64,000 bases of DNA from Pseudevernia furfuracea (taxonomy: Eukaryota > Ascomycota > Lecanoromycetes > Lecanorales > Parmeliaceae): contig JAIUPT010000010.1 in the NCBI GenBank assembly GCA_022315425.1, forward strand, positions 930,001-994,000, read 5' to 3'. A program made the translations under genes and the position numbers. Of this stretch, positions 1-11,605 are shown one piece after another. The notes below the pieces were generated by a model, which was given only the letters and a program-made list of their open reading frames with translations, was not told where the DNA came from and did no database searches. Within the stretch, counting starts at the first letter, position 1. Each line of letters starts with the position of its first letter.

Positions 1-1383
1 AGCATGAGAGTCTTTGCTGCTCCTGGCTCTGAGCTTATTAAGTCGGTTGGTAGACCACAAAGCAAATCACGGGTATCTCGGCAGTATCTTGGTAGTGCTA
101 GTGACGATGAAGAAGAATCTCTTTCGAGGGACCCTAGTCCTATAGCATCGACGCCATCTGAAGAGGACGACGAAAGGTCCGCAACTTCCCCAGGTGATCG
201 TGCCGATGAGTCCTTGGAGACGCCTCTCGTGGAGGCTGAATCTGATGATGATTACCTGGATGATGAAGATAAGAAAGCACGAGAAGAAGCCACAGTTGCC
301 GAGTTGATCAAGCAAGCCGAAGAAAAGGCAGCCACGCCCTCCGAAGACAACATCAGGCGTGCAAACCAGATATTGAAAGGTCGCGGGCAAAAGGACTCCA
401 CCACGCAGCTTATGCAGATGATCGATGAGTCTGTAGAGAGGATTAGTCAGCAACTGCAGACTCTGGAGATGGCTTTGCAAGCATTCGCCGATTACGGCTT
501 CTCGCCAAATCCTACGGCTCCCCCTGAAGACACATCTGCAGAAGAGAGCTTGTCGCTGACGGTCTCAAAAGCTGACTTCGCGGACATGCACATCATAGGC
601 CAGTTCAATCTCGGCTTCATTCTCGCTGTCCGTGCTCCTTCACTTTCTTCGCCTAATTCTGATCTCTTCATCATCGACCAACACGCCTCAGATGAGAAGT
701 ACAACTTTGAGCGTCTTCAGGCCAACACGATTGTCCAAAATCAACGCCTGGTTCATCCACACATACTCAATCTCACCGCCGTCGAAGAAGAAATAGTCCT
801 CGAAAACAATGAGACTTTGCTAAAGAACGGGTTTCAGGTCGAGATCAACACCAGTGGCGATGAAGAAGTAGGCCATCGCTGTAAGCTCATCTCCCTCCCG
901 ATGAGCCGAGAGACTACCTTTGATATTACCGATCTTGAAGAGCTTATCGCTCTGCTTGCCGAAAATTCTTCTTCCTTCTCATCAGAAAACGTGCCACGGC
1001 CGACCAAAGTGCGACGCATGTTCGCCATGCGCGCTTGCCGTAGTAGTGTCATGATAGGAAAGACTCTCACGCTGAAGCAGATGAGCGCCTTGGTGAGGAA
1101 AATGGGTAAAATTGACAAGCCGTGGAATTGTCCGCATGGAAGGCCGACTATGAGGCACGTATGTGGGTTGCAAGAGTGGGACGGGTGGAAAGAGGATGAT
1201 GGATTGGTGGGAATGGAGGAGGAAAAGGAAAAGACTGAGTGGCGGACATGGATTGAAGGCGTGAGGGAGCAACAAGAAGAGATGGAGCAAAAAGAAGATG
1301 GTGGGCATGGGGACGAGGAGCAAATGGAAAAGGGCTTCGACAACAATGCAGCTGGGGTTGCAATGGATGAGGACCGGAGCTGA
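1..1383 (+). CDS. PMS1: PMS1 mismatch-repair MutL homologue, 3' part (5' end outside window)
   Basis: MutL-family subunit that pairs with MLH1 and nicks DNA during nuclear mismatch repair. The reading frame is open from base 1, so the N-terminal ATPase half lies to the left of the window; about 460 residues are visible. An acidic, low-complexity linker (fragment residues 30-170) leads into the C-terminal dimerisation/endonuclease domain. The metal-binding endonuclease motif DQHA-x2-E-x4-E is present as DQHASDEKYNFE at about fragment residue 226. The other two conserved C-terminal blocks, ACRSS (about residue 346) and PWNCPHGRPTMRH (about residue 371), are also intact. These features separate PMS1/PMS2 from MLH1. 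The tail after residue 390 is Glu-rich. Convergent with the next gene, 165 bases between stops. Confidence 0.95.
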   Translation, partial: SMRVFAAPGSELIKSVGRPQSKSRVSRQYLGSASDDEEESLSRDPSPIASTPSEEDDERSATSPGDRADESLETPLVEAESDDDYLDDEDKKAREEATVAELIKQAEEKAATPSEDNIRRANQILKGRGQKDSTTQLMQMIDESVERISQQLQTLEMALQAFADYGFSPNPTAPPEDTSAEESLSLTVSKADFADMHIIGQFNLGFILAVRAPSLSSPNSDLFIIDQHASDEKYNFERLQANTIVQNQRLVHPHILNLTAVEEEIVLENNETLLKNGFQVEINTSGDEEVGHRCKLISLPMSRETTFDITDLEELIALLAENSSSFSSENVPRPTKVRRMFAMRACRSSVMIGKTLTLKQMSALVRKMGKIDKPWNCPHGRPTMRHVCGLQEWDGWKEDDGLVGMEEEKEKTEWRTWIEGVREQQEEMEQKEDGGHGDEEQMEKGFDNNAAGVAMDEDRS

Positions 1384-1548
1384 AACAAGATGAGTGAACA
1401 TTTTCCAGAGTACCGTACCGAGTATGTGCCACGTGCAGTACGTTAGAGTCCCACCTGTAAAATAGTGAGGGAATATTACCCTTTATTCACGTTGTCCAGC
1501 CTGAACTCCATCCGAAGTATTTGCACTCTATTGGATGATCCCCAGAGG

Positions 1549-3397
1549 TTACATCCATCCTTCGGTCCCCGTCCTTCCCTCCTCCATCACTTTTCCGCTA
1601 ACCTCCCTGGCTCTGATGCCTCCACTTGGCCAAATCCCTCTTTCCTTGACCTCTACTCCGCTCCTACTAACAACCCTCCCTCCGCCACCCATACCTGCAG
1701 GCCCAGACCTGCCCATCCCTCCCCACGCTTTAGCCTTGCCGATCCCAACCATGCCAGGGGCCCAGCCCCCTCCCTGGCCAGGATTTCCGGTTCCCGGCGT
1801 CAATGCCCGTTGCTCTAACCCGGCTCCTCCCCTTCGCTTCTGTTGATTCAGCGGTGGGGTTGGCGGATTCATTTCCAGTGGACGAAAGTTTTCGTTGTTG
1901 GCCGTGTATTCGAAGGGCGAAGTCTGGGAAAGTGGTTGATAGGGCTGTTTGTTGAGAAGATGTTTGAGTTCTCTTGGAGGTGATGGGGATGGAGAAGGGC
2001 AGGGTGAAGGGTGCGTTATCCAATTATTGTCGGGAAGTGATGGGGCTGTGGATCGCGGACGTGTTGACGCAGGTTGACTTGTTGCTATTGTGGTGATGGT
2101 GCTGGTGGAGTATATTGAAGAAGATTTGGTAGGGGAGCGGATTATACTCGGTTGGTTGGTTTGGTTCGCGGAGTTTGTCGTGTTGGAATAGACCGAAGAA
2201 GATTTGGTAGGAGAACGGATCACTGTTGATTGATTATTTTGTTTCGCCGGGCTTCCTCCTTGAGAAAGGATAGGGAACATAGTACGAGACGACCGGTGGA
2301 AGGGTGAGTATTGATCGTAGAAGGGGCCTTGGATCTCAGTGCGAGAGGAACGGTGAGCGGGCGGTTGGTCGTAGAAAGGAGTTGCGAAGTCACTTCGAGA
2401 GACCCTGTCACTGGTGTTGACATGGGCATCGCCCGTAGAGTTGGAATGGGAGTCGTTACTAGGAGAGCGCGGTTGGTCAGTGTTTTGGCTTTGGATCTTG
2501 GTCCTCGAGGATCGCTGAGAGAGCGGTAGGTCATAGAAGGGACCTCTGATCTCGGTATTAGGGGAACGGTGAGCCGGTGGTTGGTCGTAAAACGGCGTTG
2601 AGAGGTTAGTGCGAGAAGCTCTGGCGCTGGCGTTCGGATGGGAGACTTTTGTGATGTGGGTGTCAGATTCGTTGCGGGTGTGCATGAATGGAACGGTTGG
2701 GGAGGCCATCAGAGGGTCTTCCGCCTTGGAGTCTCGGTGTTTGTCTGTTATTGTCGAGGTTTGGCTCATACGGTTATCGAGAAGAGAGGACTTGTTGCGC
2801 TTGTGCCGCGACGTTAGATTGTCTTCTAGAGGGTTCATATCCGGAGGAAGCCTTGATATCTTGCGGAAAATGACCCCAAGACAGATTGATATTGCTAAAG
2901 ATACCAGGTGAAATGTCCCAGTAACCACGCTGGTAATGAAGGCGGCGAACACGATACTGGTAGTAGCCTGGTCGCTAGCGAAAAGAGTGGACCAATGGCC
3001 CGGGGCATTGACAGGTTCGATAGACTGAGTGTGAGAAATCAAGGCCGTAAATACGAGGAATGGGATCAATCCGGCGTCGATCATGGCTGCGAATAGCATA
3101 TAGCTGGCCGAAGATGATGGAGTGCGTCCCTTGGCAGAGCGGGAAAGATGATATGTACCATAAATTGTGTGCAATATTGCAACTCCAGGCTGATGCAATG
3201 TGTGATTAACGTTGGCTTTCTGTCCTCATTTAGGTCATACATACGGGTACACGTATTATCCATCCTGTGACCGCGTCGGTTCCTTTGATGCATATTACAC
3301 AAAATAGCATGCCAACTGCCCCGATCAATTCGCCTATTCGAAGGACTAGCTGGGCGGTTCGTGTACATTTAACTCTCGACTTGGTACGCGGATTCAT
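1549..3397 (-). CDS. Fungal multi-pass membrane protein with low-complexity repeat tail
   Basis: Two exons, 3397-3245 and 3189-1549, joined by a 55-nt intron (GTATGT...CAG); the product is about 597 aa. I do not recognise a named family. The first ~170 residues hold three or four hydrophobic segments (one in exon 1 after LVLRIGELIG, then YMLFAAMIDAGLIPFLVFTA, then a long segment ending SICLGVIF). The rest is a Ser/Pro-rich cytosolic-type tail with duplicated blocks: TPFYDQPPAHRS...TEI-GPFYD occurs twice and RSPTKSSS-YS occurs twice. The first ATG in frame is at 3397. The frame is open upstream to 3433 but starts there with TTG after a stop, so I prefer 3397. The membrane domain and unstructured tail suggest a plasma-membrane or endomembrane protein; function unknown. 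Confidence 0.75.
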
Positions 3398-4218
3398 TGG
3401 TTTCCAGTCCAGGTTTCCATACGGACTAGCCAACTGTTAGACAAATCCACGGTCAACTGGCGACAAGTAAGGGCGCGCAGCTCAACATCAGTAGCGTGGT
3501 AGCTTTCATGACGGCACAGAATCCAAAAAAAATCTCAAAACAGAAGGAAAAAAGAAGGAGAAGAAGACGAAGAAGAAGAAGGAAAAAGCGAAATAAAATC
3601 ACGAAGCGGGAGAATTGAATGTTCATAGACGCGTCAATTAATGTCGGATTTTCGGCGTGAAGCCTTTTTTAATATGCAGAAACAAATTATGCCAGACACC
3701 GACACCACCGAAACCGTGCTTCCTCGGAAAGCTCGCGCCAAATACTTACGCGACAAAGTAGGAATCTGGATGTCGATTGAATTCCTTGGAATTAATCCAA
3801 AGGCCATCCGGCTTCGACCTTGGTGTTGGTAGAGACAGGCTTGCTTGCGATATGGCTTTGGGGTTGAAGCCTCGTTCGGTGGGGCCTGAGAAAGAGTATT
3901 TCGACGGATGATCGTAGAGGAAGGGCGGCTCAGCACCCATGACTTGGTACAGGGCTTAGTAAATAAATATCAGGTGGAAAACTTAACAGATAAGATATCT
4001 GCACAAGACACAACGTACAAAGAAAGGACTGAATATATGTTGAATCGGAAGCTTGAGTCTGGGAGTCGCATTTGTTTAAGCGCTTTTCGTTGGCAAGGCA
4101 ACATTCTCGATTAAAGCTGCTCTAAAAAGCAAACCTGAGGTACCCGAGGTACCCCAACGTTCCCCACTACGAGTACAATAATATCAGCGTTACGGAGTAT
4201 ACTTTCTCCACTGACTAG
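3398..4218. other. Intergenic, divergent promoter region
   Basis: 821 bases between the divergent starts of the membrane-protein gene and ARH1. It holds a one-strand purine tract (AAG/GAA-rich, about 3530-3590) and a doubled GGTACC-like motif near 4139-4156. Short ORFs at 3641-3832 and 3908-4114 on + have no recognisable domain and no supported splice link, so I do not call them genes. Confidence 0.6.
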
Positions 4219-5882
4219 ATGAGCAGCATCACTCGAGCTGTAAGCTTCTTTACTGGGTCCTCAAAGTTGTTAGCCAGACCATCACGTATTACGAGGCTTC
4301 ACGTCTCAAGGCCAAGGTGGCATAGCAGCCATATTGTTAGAGATGGCCGGCCTCTCCGCATGGCCGTTATTGGATCTGGGCCTGCGGGCTTCTATACAGC
4401 TTATAAGGTCATGTCAAGTATAGAGAATGCTATCATCGATATGTATGAATGCCTTCCCGTACCCTTCGGGCTAGTGAGATTTGGCGTTGCACCAGATCAT
4501 CCAGAAGTCAAGGTAAAATGCTTTTCCAAATTCATTGCTACTTTCCTATCTGCCTCCCATGCTCTTATTCTTCACTTCTAATGATCCCCTCTCAGAACTG
4601 CCAAGACAAGTTTGAAGAAGTTGCTTCATCACCGCGTTTCAATTTTTTAGGCAACATTGCTATTGGCAAAGATTTGCCTTTAGCAGATCTCAGGCCTCAT
4701 TATAACGCTATTCTCTTCGCCTATGGGGCCACTAAGGACCGGAAACTTGGAATCTCAGGTGAACACAACTTGAAAGGAATCTACTCAGCGCGCGACTTTG
4801 TGGGTTGGTACAACGGACTTCCCGAACACCAGGCGCTGGCGCCGGAGCTCGAATCGGGTGAAGAAGCAGTGATCGTTGGGCAAGGAAATGTAGCGCTTGA
4901 TGTAGCACGTACACTCTTGAGCCCTGTCAATAGTCTACGGAAGACGGACATGACAGATTACGCCCTTGATATTTTATCGAAAAGTAGAGTGAAGAGAGTC
5001 AGTGTCATTGGTCGAAGGGGCCCGATGCAGGTGATTTCTGCCGTCCCGTCAAATGCCAAAGACAATTGCACGATTGACACCTTTTTACAGGCGTCCTTTA
5101 CTATTAAAGAAGTCCGCGAGCTATTAAATTTGTCTTCTGTCTCTTTCGAGCCTATTGATCCTGCTCTGTTTCCGCCAAACGCTGCAAAGCTTCCTCGAAC
5201 ACCCAAACGTCTCACCCAGCTTTTAGCTAAAGGCTCATCGACTCCAGCTTCGCGAGCGCGAAAGTCCTGGTCTTTGGATTTTCTCCTGTCACCTAGATCT
5301 TTCAATGCGTCCAATGCAACACCTAGTAATCTGTCTTCTCTCACATTCCTCAAGAATGAATTGAATGGTCCAGACAAATTCGACTCGTCTGCTACCGTCT
5401 CTCCCACCGCGACTGAGATATCATACCCCACTTCCTTGGCATTCCGGAGTATTGGCTATAAGTCAGAAGCCATCGATGGCATGAAAGATTTAGGCATAGA
5501 CTTCGATGAGCGTCAAGGCATCATTCCTAATGATTTACATGGTCGTATCACCAGTCTCTCGGACAGCGGGACCGGGATTCCAGGCCTCTATTGTTCCGGA
5601 TGGGTAAAGCGAGGTCCGGCGGGCGTGATCGCTAACACAATGGAAGACGCGTTCGATACAGCGGAATCCATTGCAAAAGACTGGGGAAACAAAGAACCCT
5701 TCATGTCCGGTACAAATGGTTGGGATGCGTTGCGAGAGGACGCAGCCACAAAGAGTCTAAGACCTGTCACGTGGGACGATTGGAAGAAGATCGATGGAGC
5801 GGAAAAGGAGAGGGGAAAAGCAAAAGGCAAGGAGCGGGAAAAGTTCACAAGCATCCAAGACATGCTTGGAGTGCTGGACTGA
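4219..5882 (+). CDS. ARH1: Mitochondrial NADPH:adrenodoxin/ferredoxin oxidoreductase
   Basis: Passes electrons from NADPH to mitochondrial ferredoxin (Yah1) for Fe-S cluster and heme A synthesis. Exons 4219-4512 and 4596-5882 are separated by an 83-nt intron; product 526 aa, normal for the family. The N-terminus is Arg/Ser-rich and lacks acids, as expected for a matrix targeting signal. FAD-binding GxGxxG is seen as AVIGSGPAGFYTA (about residue 50), followed by the family block VPFGLVRFGVAPDHPEVK at the exon junction. The NADP-binding glycine motif is VIVGQGNVALDVARTLL (about residue 190). The C-terminal FAD-contact block GWVKRGPAGVIANTMEDA is intact. An insertion around residues 310-380 (Ser-rich) is longer than in yeast. 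The ATG at 4219 is the first in frame. Confidence 0.96.
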
Positions 5883-6504
5883 AGAATTGAGATAGCGCGG
5901 CCTGGAGCGGCTTCCGCAGAGCACGAGAACTAACGCCACTTCGAGAGAGGGTACAAAGTCACTATCGACTAGGATCTTGAGTTGACTTACAGCAGTCGAC
6001 TTAAGAGCTTAATTACAGGTAAAGCAAGCCAAGGGACAAAGAGACGTTGCACCCGGTCCGCTAGGATGCGCTGTCTATACCTCGAGCGTGCGGTGCGCAA
6101 TGCCAGACTCCTCGAACAAACCTCTTGGCTATAGTGGCAACGTCAACTTACGGTTGCGCTTATGGCTTTGACGATGCTTTTCAAGGACCGGAAGAGTTGC
6201 TTTGATTTTCAAAAGAGGAATTAGAACGCTAGAGACGCAGAGCAGTCTCTTTCCTTGGAAGAAGGTGTGTCTAGCTATTATTCCCAAAGAATATATAGCA
6301 AAAACTATGTAAAATGGGGGTGTGTCTATAGATGGGCTGTTATATGAGTCTCTAATTCCACACGTTTCATCTCACGTAAAGTGTCACCAGCGTTGAGTGT
6401 TCCTTAGCTCCGAAGACGTCATTCGAAGCCAGCTCTTGACCTAGTAGTTCTGCTGAGATTCTCTTGCATCATGGTTACTAGAATATTTCTTTTATGTACT
6501 TGAA
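5883..6504. other. Intergenic
   Basis: 622 bases between ARH1 and the next + strand gene. I see no ORF with family features, no RNA gene and no cl repeat; it presumably contains the ARH1 3' UTR and the promoter of the next gene. Confidence 0.6.
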
Positions 6505-7824
6505 ATGTTCGCGAGAGCATTGAGTCGAAAATTGCGAACGCACTGCGATCTACGGCCCTTCTCGACGGCTAGGGCCGACTTCACCCATGTGGTTGGTGCA
6601 ATGCTCATCGCAACAAATACTTCTCGAGATGAGATTAACATATCTTAGGTTGTCGGCGCTGGAGCTGTAGGTCTCGCCATTGCCCGCAGGCTGGCTGAGC
6701 GGGATGGCACCTCGACCCTTCTTATAGAGAGGCATGGAGCAGTGGGGACAGAGACCAGCAGTCGCAACTCAGAGGCGGGTCTCCTCTACACATCTACAAA
6801 TATCCTAGAAACTTAGCCATGACAGGTCATTCACGCCGGCCTCTACTACGGTCCTACCTCACTAAAGACACAGCTATGTCTCAAAGGCAAACAGATGATA
6901 TACGATCTCTGCAAAAAGCAAAATATTCCATACCGCAACGCAAAGAAGTGGATCCTCTCACAGAACGCCCAACAACATGAAGCGCTCGTCAAGACACATG
7001 ACTTTGCGAAGTCAATCGGCGTGCCAATACAATTTATCCCCTTATCCGAAGCACATGCCCGTGAACCAGACGTCCGGGTAGAAGAAGCCGTCCTTGAGAG
7101 CCCGACAACTGGCATCGTAGATTCCCACACCTACATGTCCTATCTGGAGTCTGATTTCCAGTCAAAAGGTGGTGACTTGGCATGCTATACGAATGTCGAG
7201 TCAATCGAACCGCTTGCTTCGGGTTCTCAAGGCTGGAAAATTCAGACCAAATCCCCTTCTTCTTCGGAGACGACATGGATAACAGCCGATATTTTAATTA
7301 ATAGCGCTGGTCTAGCTGCTGTTCCCTTATCAAACAGTATACTTCCGCACTCGCGGCATGTCAAACCGTATTATGCCAAAGGCTCATACTACTCTTATTC
7401 TGCTCCTACGCCCCGGCCGAAGACTCTCGTGTATCCTGCACCAACCACAGGAGCCGCTGGCCTTGGTACACATCTAACGATGGATATGACTGGCGCGATT
7501 CGATTTGGTCCAGACGTTGAGTGGGTTGATGATCCCAATGACCTCTCTGTAAATGAGTCTCGATTACCAGCCGCCCTCGAAGAGATTGAGACGTATCTAC
7601 CAAGTATCCAAAGAGAGAAGGTTGGCTTGGATTACAGCGGTATCAGGCCAAAATTAGGAAAGGGGGGCGCGGTATGGAAAGGTAATGGGGATGGCTTTTT
7701 AGACTTTGTGATTAGAAAAGAGGAGGGGTTTGAAGGATTTGTCAATCTTCTTGGTATTGAAAGTCCGGGATTGACCAGTTCTCTAGCGATTGCTGAGATG
7801 GTCGATGGATTACTCTACCGTTGA
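6505..7824 (+). CDS. L-2-hydroxyglutarate dehydrogenase-like FAD oxidoreductase
   Basis: DAO-fold FAD enzyme; the family oxidises L-2-hydroxyglutarate to 2-oxoglutarate, normally in mitochondria (metabolite repair). Three exons: 6505-6591, 6649-6774 and 6826-7824; product about 403 aa. The N-terminus (MFARALSRKLRTHC) looks like a mitochondrial presequence. FAD-binding VVGAGAVGLAIARRLAE starts exon 2, and the family signature SRNSE / VIHAGLYYG spans the exon 2-3 junction. The C-terminus keeps GIRPKL and the terminal block IESPGLTSSLAIAEMV. Intron 1 is GT-AG (57 nt). Intron 2 (6775-6825, 51 nt) can only be spliced in phase with a GC donor (GAG|GCGGGT), since the signature must be joined without residues lost; a sequencing error is the alternative. 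Confidence 0.88.
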
Positions 7825-8862
7825 CAGGCGGCCATGCATATCAGGAGGGATGGGCTGAGTCTGCGGAAATCAATCCTCAATTCCTCATAGTCGATTTGTG
7901 TTATAAGGTCAATGATTGTATTAACGCACTCGGTGCAGCCTTGTCCTGTCATTCATGCTGAATAAATGTGCCCGTTCGATACGGTTCCTACTATTGCTGA
8001 GAGAAGAACAGATAAGCGAACACTCTTGATATCCGGGGTGGCCCGGGCGGCATCCGAAGGATGTTAGCTTTGGGTCCTGATTTTGTCGTATACATCTGCA
8101 CCAATCCACCGAGCTGTGCTTCGTAACAGATAACCCCGATTTTGCTGTTGTGTCTGCCGTCTTAATGGGAGCCAAGCCATTCAACTGAGCAATGTCCTCG
8201 GCTTTCACAAATCTCAGATTGCCCCAGTGCATGGCTCTCTGCAAACACAGGTGAAGTGAAAGGAGAAGTTGCCATTATCGCAATCGAGTCATGTGTGCAG
8301 TCTTTTCAAAATTACGTAACCAATGCAGGGTTTTACGCAACAAACCAGTGCATGGCAGGTCTCAAAAGTTGAATACTTAGGTTCATAGCATTGTGTCAGC
8401 ACATACGGAGTAGGGGATACATAATGCGGTTCTCCACATCCGGAGAGAGATCTTTGAAAAGACCCTTTGGTCCCCGGAATTTTTGGTTGTTGCACATCTC
8501 CGCATTAGAAAGGCGAGGACACTACTGCTGAAGAAAATTAAACATAATACAACATAACGGCATGTAGGTTATAAGTTACATTACAGCAGCAAGAAGCCAC
8601 AGCAAATAGCCTCACAACTGCTTCCCATCAACACACACGCTTCCAAATGTGTGCGAGGGTGGCTCTGGTGGAGCTTCTTTGTACTCTAAGCCCTACAAGC
8701 CCTCGCAAGCCCTAAAGTAGAGCAGCCTCGGCTTTTGGTCAATCTTTGATCCGGTTTTTGCTTTCTCTCGTTCCGATTCAAAAATTCATGTCCACTCTCG
8801 ATAACACTCTCGATAACAATTTGCGACTTGTCCCTCATAGAGTACGCACAATCTTTGCACAC
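7825..8862. other. Intergenic
   Basis: About 1 kb between two + strand genes. ORFs on the minus strand at 7921-8244 and 8289-8495 show no domain, no conserved-looking composition and no splice partners; I see nothing else. The open frame upstream of 8863 (from 8746) is treated as leader because the intron-exon phase and family start fit ATG 8863. Confidence 0.55.
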
Positions 8863-10194
8863 ATGGCCCCAGAATCCACCGTTTTAACGACCAAAGTCGA
8901 ATCTGTGTCGCCTTATCAGCTGGACAAAGCTCAGGTCAGTCGATTTTCAGCTTTGGCATAGAAGATCCCTAATGCCGAATAGACACTCAGAGCTTCCAGC
9001 GCACTTCTCAAGCATATCAAGACAGAAGCGCAGAAAAAGGAAGTTGCCTCCAAAACCAAGAATCTTCTTGTATCGGACAATACTTTCGAAGATTCTCTCT
9101 CCTCCGACCTGGAGCCAATATGGCTTGTCCTTACCACAAAAAAATTCATGACCAACCAAAAGCGCCTGAAACCTCGCAAAGTCCTGCTTCCACACTCTCT
9201 ACATACCTCTCCAAATACATCGATATGTATCATAACACCTGAGCCGCAACGCCAATTCAAAGATGCCATTGCCCATCCTTCCTTTCCCACCACTCTGTCC
9301 AAGCGGATCACCAAGGTTATCAGCATCAAGAAGCTGGAAGCAAAATACCGCTCGTTCGAATCAAGACGGCAGCTTCGTGATTCATACGACCTTTTCCTTG
9401 CCGATGATCGCATCATCACATATCTAGCCAAATTCTTGGGCAAGACATTCTATAATACTACAGCCAAGCGGCCCATACCCGTCTCCCTCGAAGCCTCGAA
9501 GCCAAAGGAGAGAAAGAATGCAGCTCTCCCAAGCACAAAAGTCCGTAAAGAACTTTCCGACACCAAATCCATTGCTGCACCACCTCTGCTCGCGAAGGAG
9601 ATTGAACGCACTCTCTCTACAGCACAGATCAACCTCTCCCCATCGATTACCACCGCAGTGCGTGTTGGCCTTGAATCTTATACGCCTGAACAGTTAGCGG
9701 CGAACATCGAAGCTGTGATGGAAAGCCTCGCCGGAAAACTCGTGGGATGGAAGAACGTGAGGGCTGTGCATGTGAAAGGTCCTAACACAATGGCATTGCC
9801 AATTTGGCTTGCTGAGGAACTCTGGGTAGATGAGGGAATGGTGCTTGAGGATGACGAGGCCGCCGAGGCGAAGTCAAAAGCGGTCCAGAAGGGAAAGAGG
9901 AAGAGAAAGTTGATAGAAGGCAAGAGGGATAGTGACACCGATGGGGAAAGGAGGAAAAGTAAAGTGGACGGTGAAAGTGAGCGTGCGGACGAGCCCAAGC
10001 AAAAGAAAGTTAAGAAGTCGAAGGATGAGGGCCTAAGTCAGGAGATGAAGGACAGACGAGAGAAGCTACGACAGCAGAAGAGAGAAGCTAGGGATAAATT
10101 TGAGGGAAACGATGTGACCATAGGTGAGGCTTTGGAGGAAAATCCCAATGTCAAGAAGCCGAGGAGGGCGATGGCAGCGATTTCAGCACCTTGA
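8863..10194 (+). CDS. Ribosomal-L1-domain ribosome biogenesis protein (Utp30/Cic1/RSL1D1 type)
   Basis: Nucleolar pre-ribosome assembly factor of the L1p/L10e fold family. Exons 8863-8934 and 8983-10194 flank a 48-nt intron with CTAAT branch sequence; product 427 aa. The splice restores AQ|TLRASSALLKHIK, the usual family start. The L1 domain covers about residues 20-270 and includes the family block DLFLADDRIITYLAKFLGKTFY and, later, LVGWKNVRAVHVKGPNTMALPIW. The last ~130 residues are Lys/Arg/Glu-rich with several KKxK patches, consistent with nucleolar localisation and rRNA contact. I cannot tell Utp30 (small subunit) from Cic1 (large subunit) by eye. Stop lies 88 bases from the convergent PPT1 stop. 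Confidence 0.88.
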
Positions 10195-10282
10195 ATGATG
10201 ACTGACGAAGTTTCATACACCGTCATTCGAGGTAAAAATTTCCACAGAATTGAGCAGCAGCCAGGTACTACATACAGCCATT

Positions 10283-11330
10283 CTATTCGGTCTCTACGCT
10301 GAACCAGTCAAGAACACCTTTATTCCGCGACTTGAAATATCGGTTGAAAACAGCTGTGAGAAAGTCGTCGCTTAGCTGCATATGTCTGCCTTCAGCGATC
10401 CTGAACTCGAGTCTCTTCTCTTCGTCCAGAGAGCGCAGACCGATCCAATCTTCCCGATAGATGTCCCTTTCTCGCAGCTTTTTTACTTGGTCACTCGTAG
10501 TATTGACCTCACTGAAAAAAGCGCTCTCCTTAGGAACAACCGTTGTGTCATTTGCAAACATGAACATGACGAATCTGCCCAACTTCTTCATGTTCTCTTT
10601 GTAGGTGTCATTTTTCACCTTCCTTTCGTTGTTTATATCAGCCAGAAAGTTGCTGTATTCGAAATAGTTGTCCAAATCCTCAGGGTCTCGATAGTATTGC
10701 GCGGGTACCAGTCTGCTTTGCGAAAATGAGCCCCATGCATTGCCTTTCAGGACCCCGCGCCATGTCTGACAGAGCCAATCGTTGGCTGCACATTCTTGAA
10801 ACTCACTGATACCGTTGTGCTGGCTCCCAAAGGTGACAAGATTTTCCACCCTTGGATTGTTGCAGCGCTCGACGTAAGCTCGGAGAAATTGGCCGCCTTG
10901 GGAAAAGCCCAGCGCATTGATGGCAGGTGCTTCAGAGAGTATAGGGTGTGAGGCTAGATCGTCGCATACTTTCTGAACCTGCAAGGTCACATTTCCCAGA
11001 AAAGTTGCAGTGCGGTCGGCAGAAGGATCATCATCAAGACGGATGTAGTATATGGTCGTGTTTCCGATGGTCTCGTTGAGTAGCTCTCCAATCGATTGAA
11101 GGCCTTCAGCTTTGTAGCTAGAGACTGTGAGTATAATGACATGAAGCTGAAAGGAGCACGACATACTTGTCGCCGAGACCATGCCAAACCACTAGTGGTA
11201 GGTTTGCTGAGTCTGCGGGGCTTGCGACTGGAGTGCTCTCCGTCGATACCAGAAGCTCTTGCGGAGGAGGCAAAGCTATCACAAATTGCAACGCAATTGG
11301 CAATAGTGCCCAGATATAGAGAAAAGTCAT
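10283..11330 (-). CDS. PPT1: Palmitoyl-protein thioesterase
   Basis: Lysosomal/vacuolar alpha/beta hydrolase that removes palmitate from S-acylated proteins. Exons 11330-11167 and 11117-10283; the 49-nt intron (GTATGT...TAG) is needed to restore VVWHGLGDN|YKAEG. Product 332 aa, close to animal PPT1. A hydrophobic signal peptide (MTFLYIWALLPIALQFVIA) precedes the catalytic domain. The nucleophile elbow is GFSQGG (about residue 145), the Asp candidate is in NDTTVVPKESAFF, and the His is in GRHMQLSDD near the C-terminus. The block GSQHNGI after the nucleophile is typical of the family. Several N-x-S/T sequons support secretory-pathway passage. Confidence 0.95.
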
Positions 11331-11605
11331 AACAACAACGAAGGCGAGACGATGACCTTGTTGTTGTTCTTGTTATTCAATCCAAAAGGATGAAAATTGG
11401 CGGCTTATCGGCTGCAAGCTTGTAGTAGTTGAGGAATGAAGAGATCAAAGAAATGGAGATCTTGCCAAGCCTTTCCTACGGCGGACGACGGCTGACACTC
11501 TGACAAAACCAAAGACAACCAAATTTCAAAATTCAAATCTCAAATTTTCAAAGGATACTTTTTAGGGGTATCATTCTAAAAGAACTCTTTAGGGGGTACT
11601 CTTCC

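Noticed and set aside
1465..1846. Two overlapping + strand Pro-rich ORFs
   Set aside because: Antisense shadows of the Gly/Arg-rich 3' end of the membrane-protein gene.
3634..4114. Small gene upstream of ARH1 on either strand
   Set aside because: Short frames lack recognisable domains and no splice junctions join them.
7921..8244. Minus-strand ORF of 107 codons
   Set aside because: No domain, no plausible splice context, composition like non-coding.
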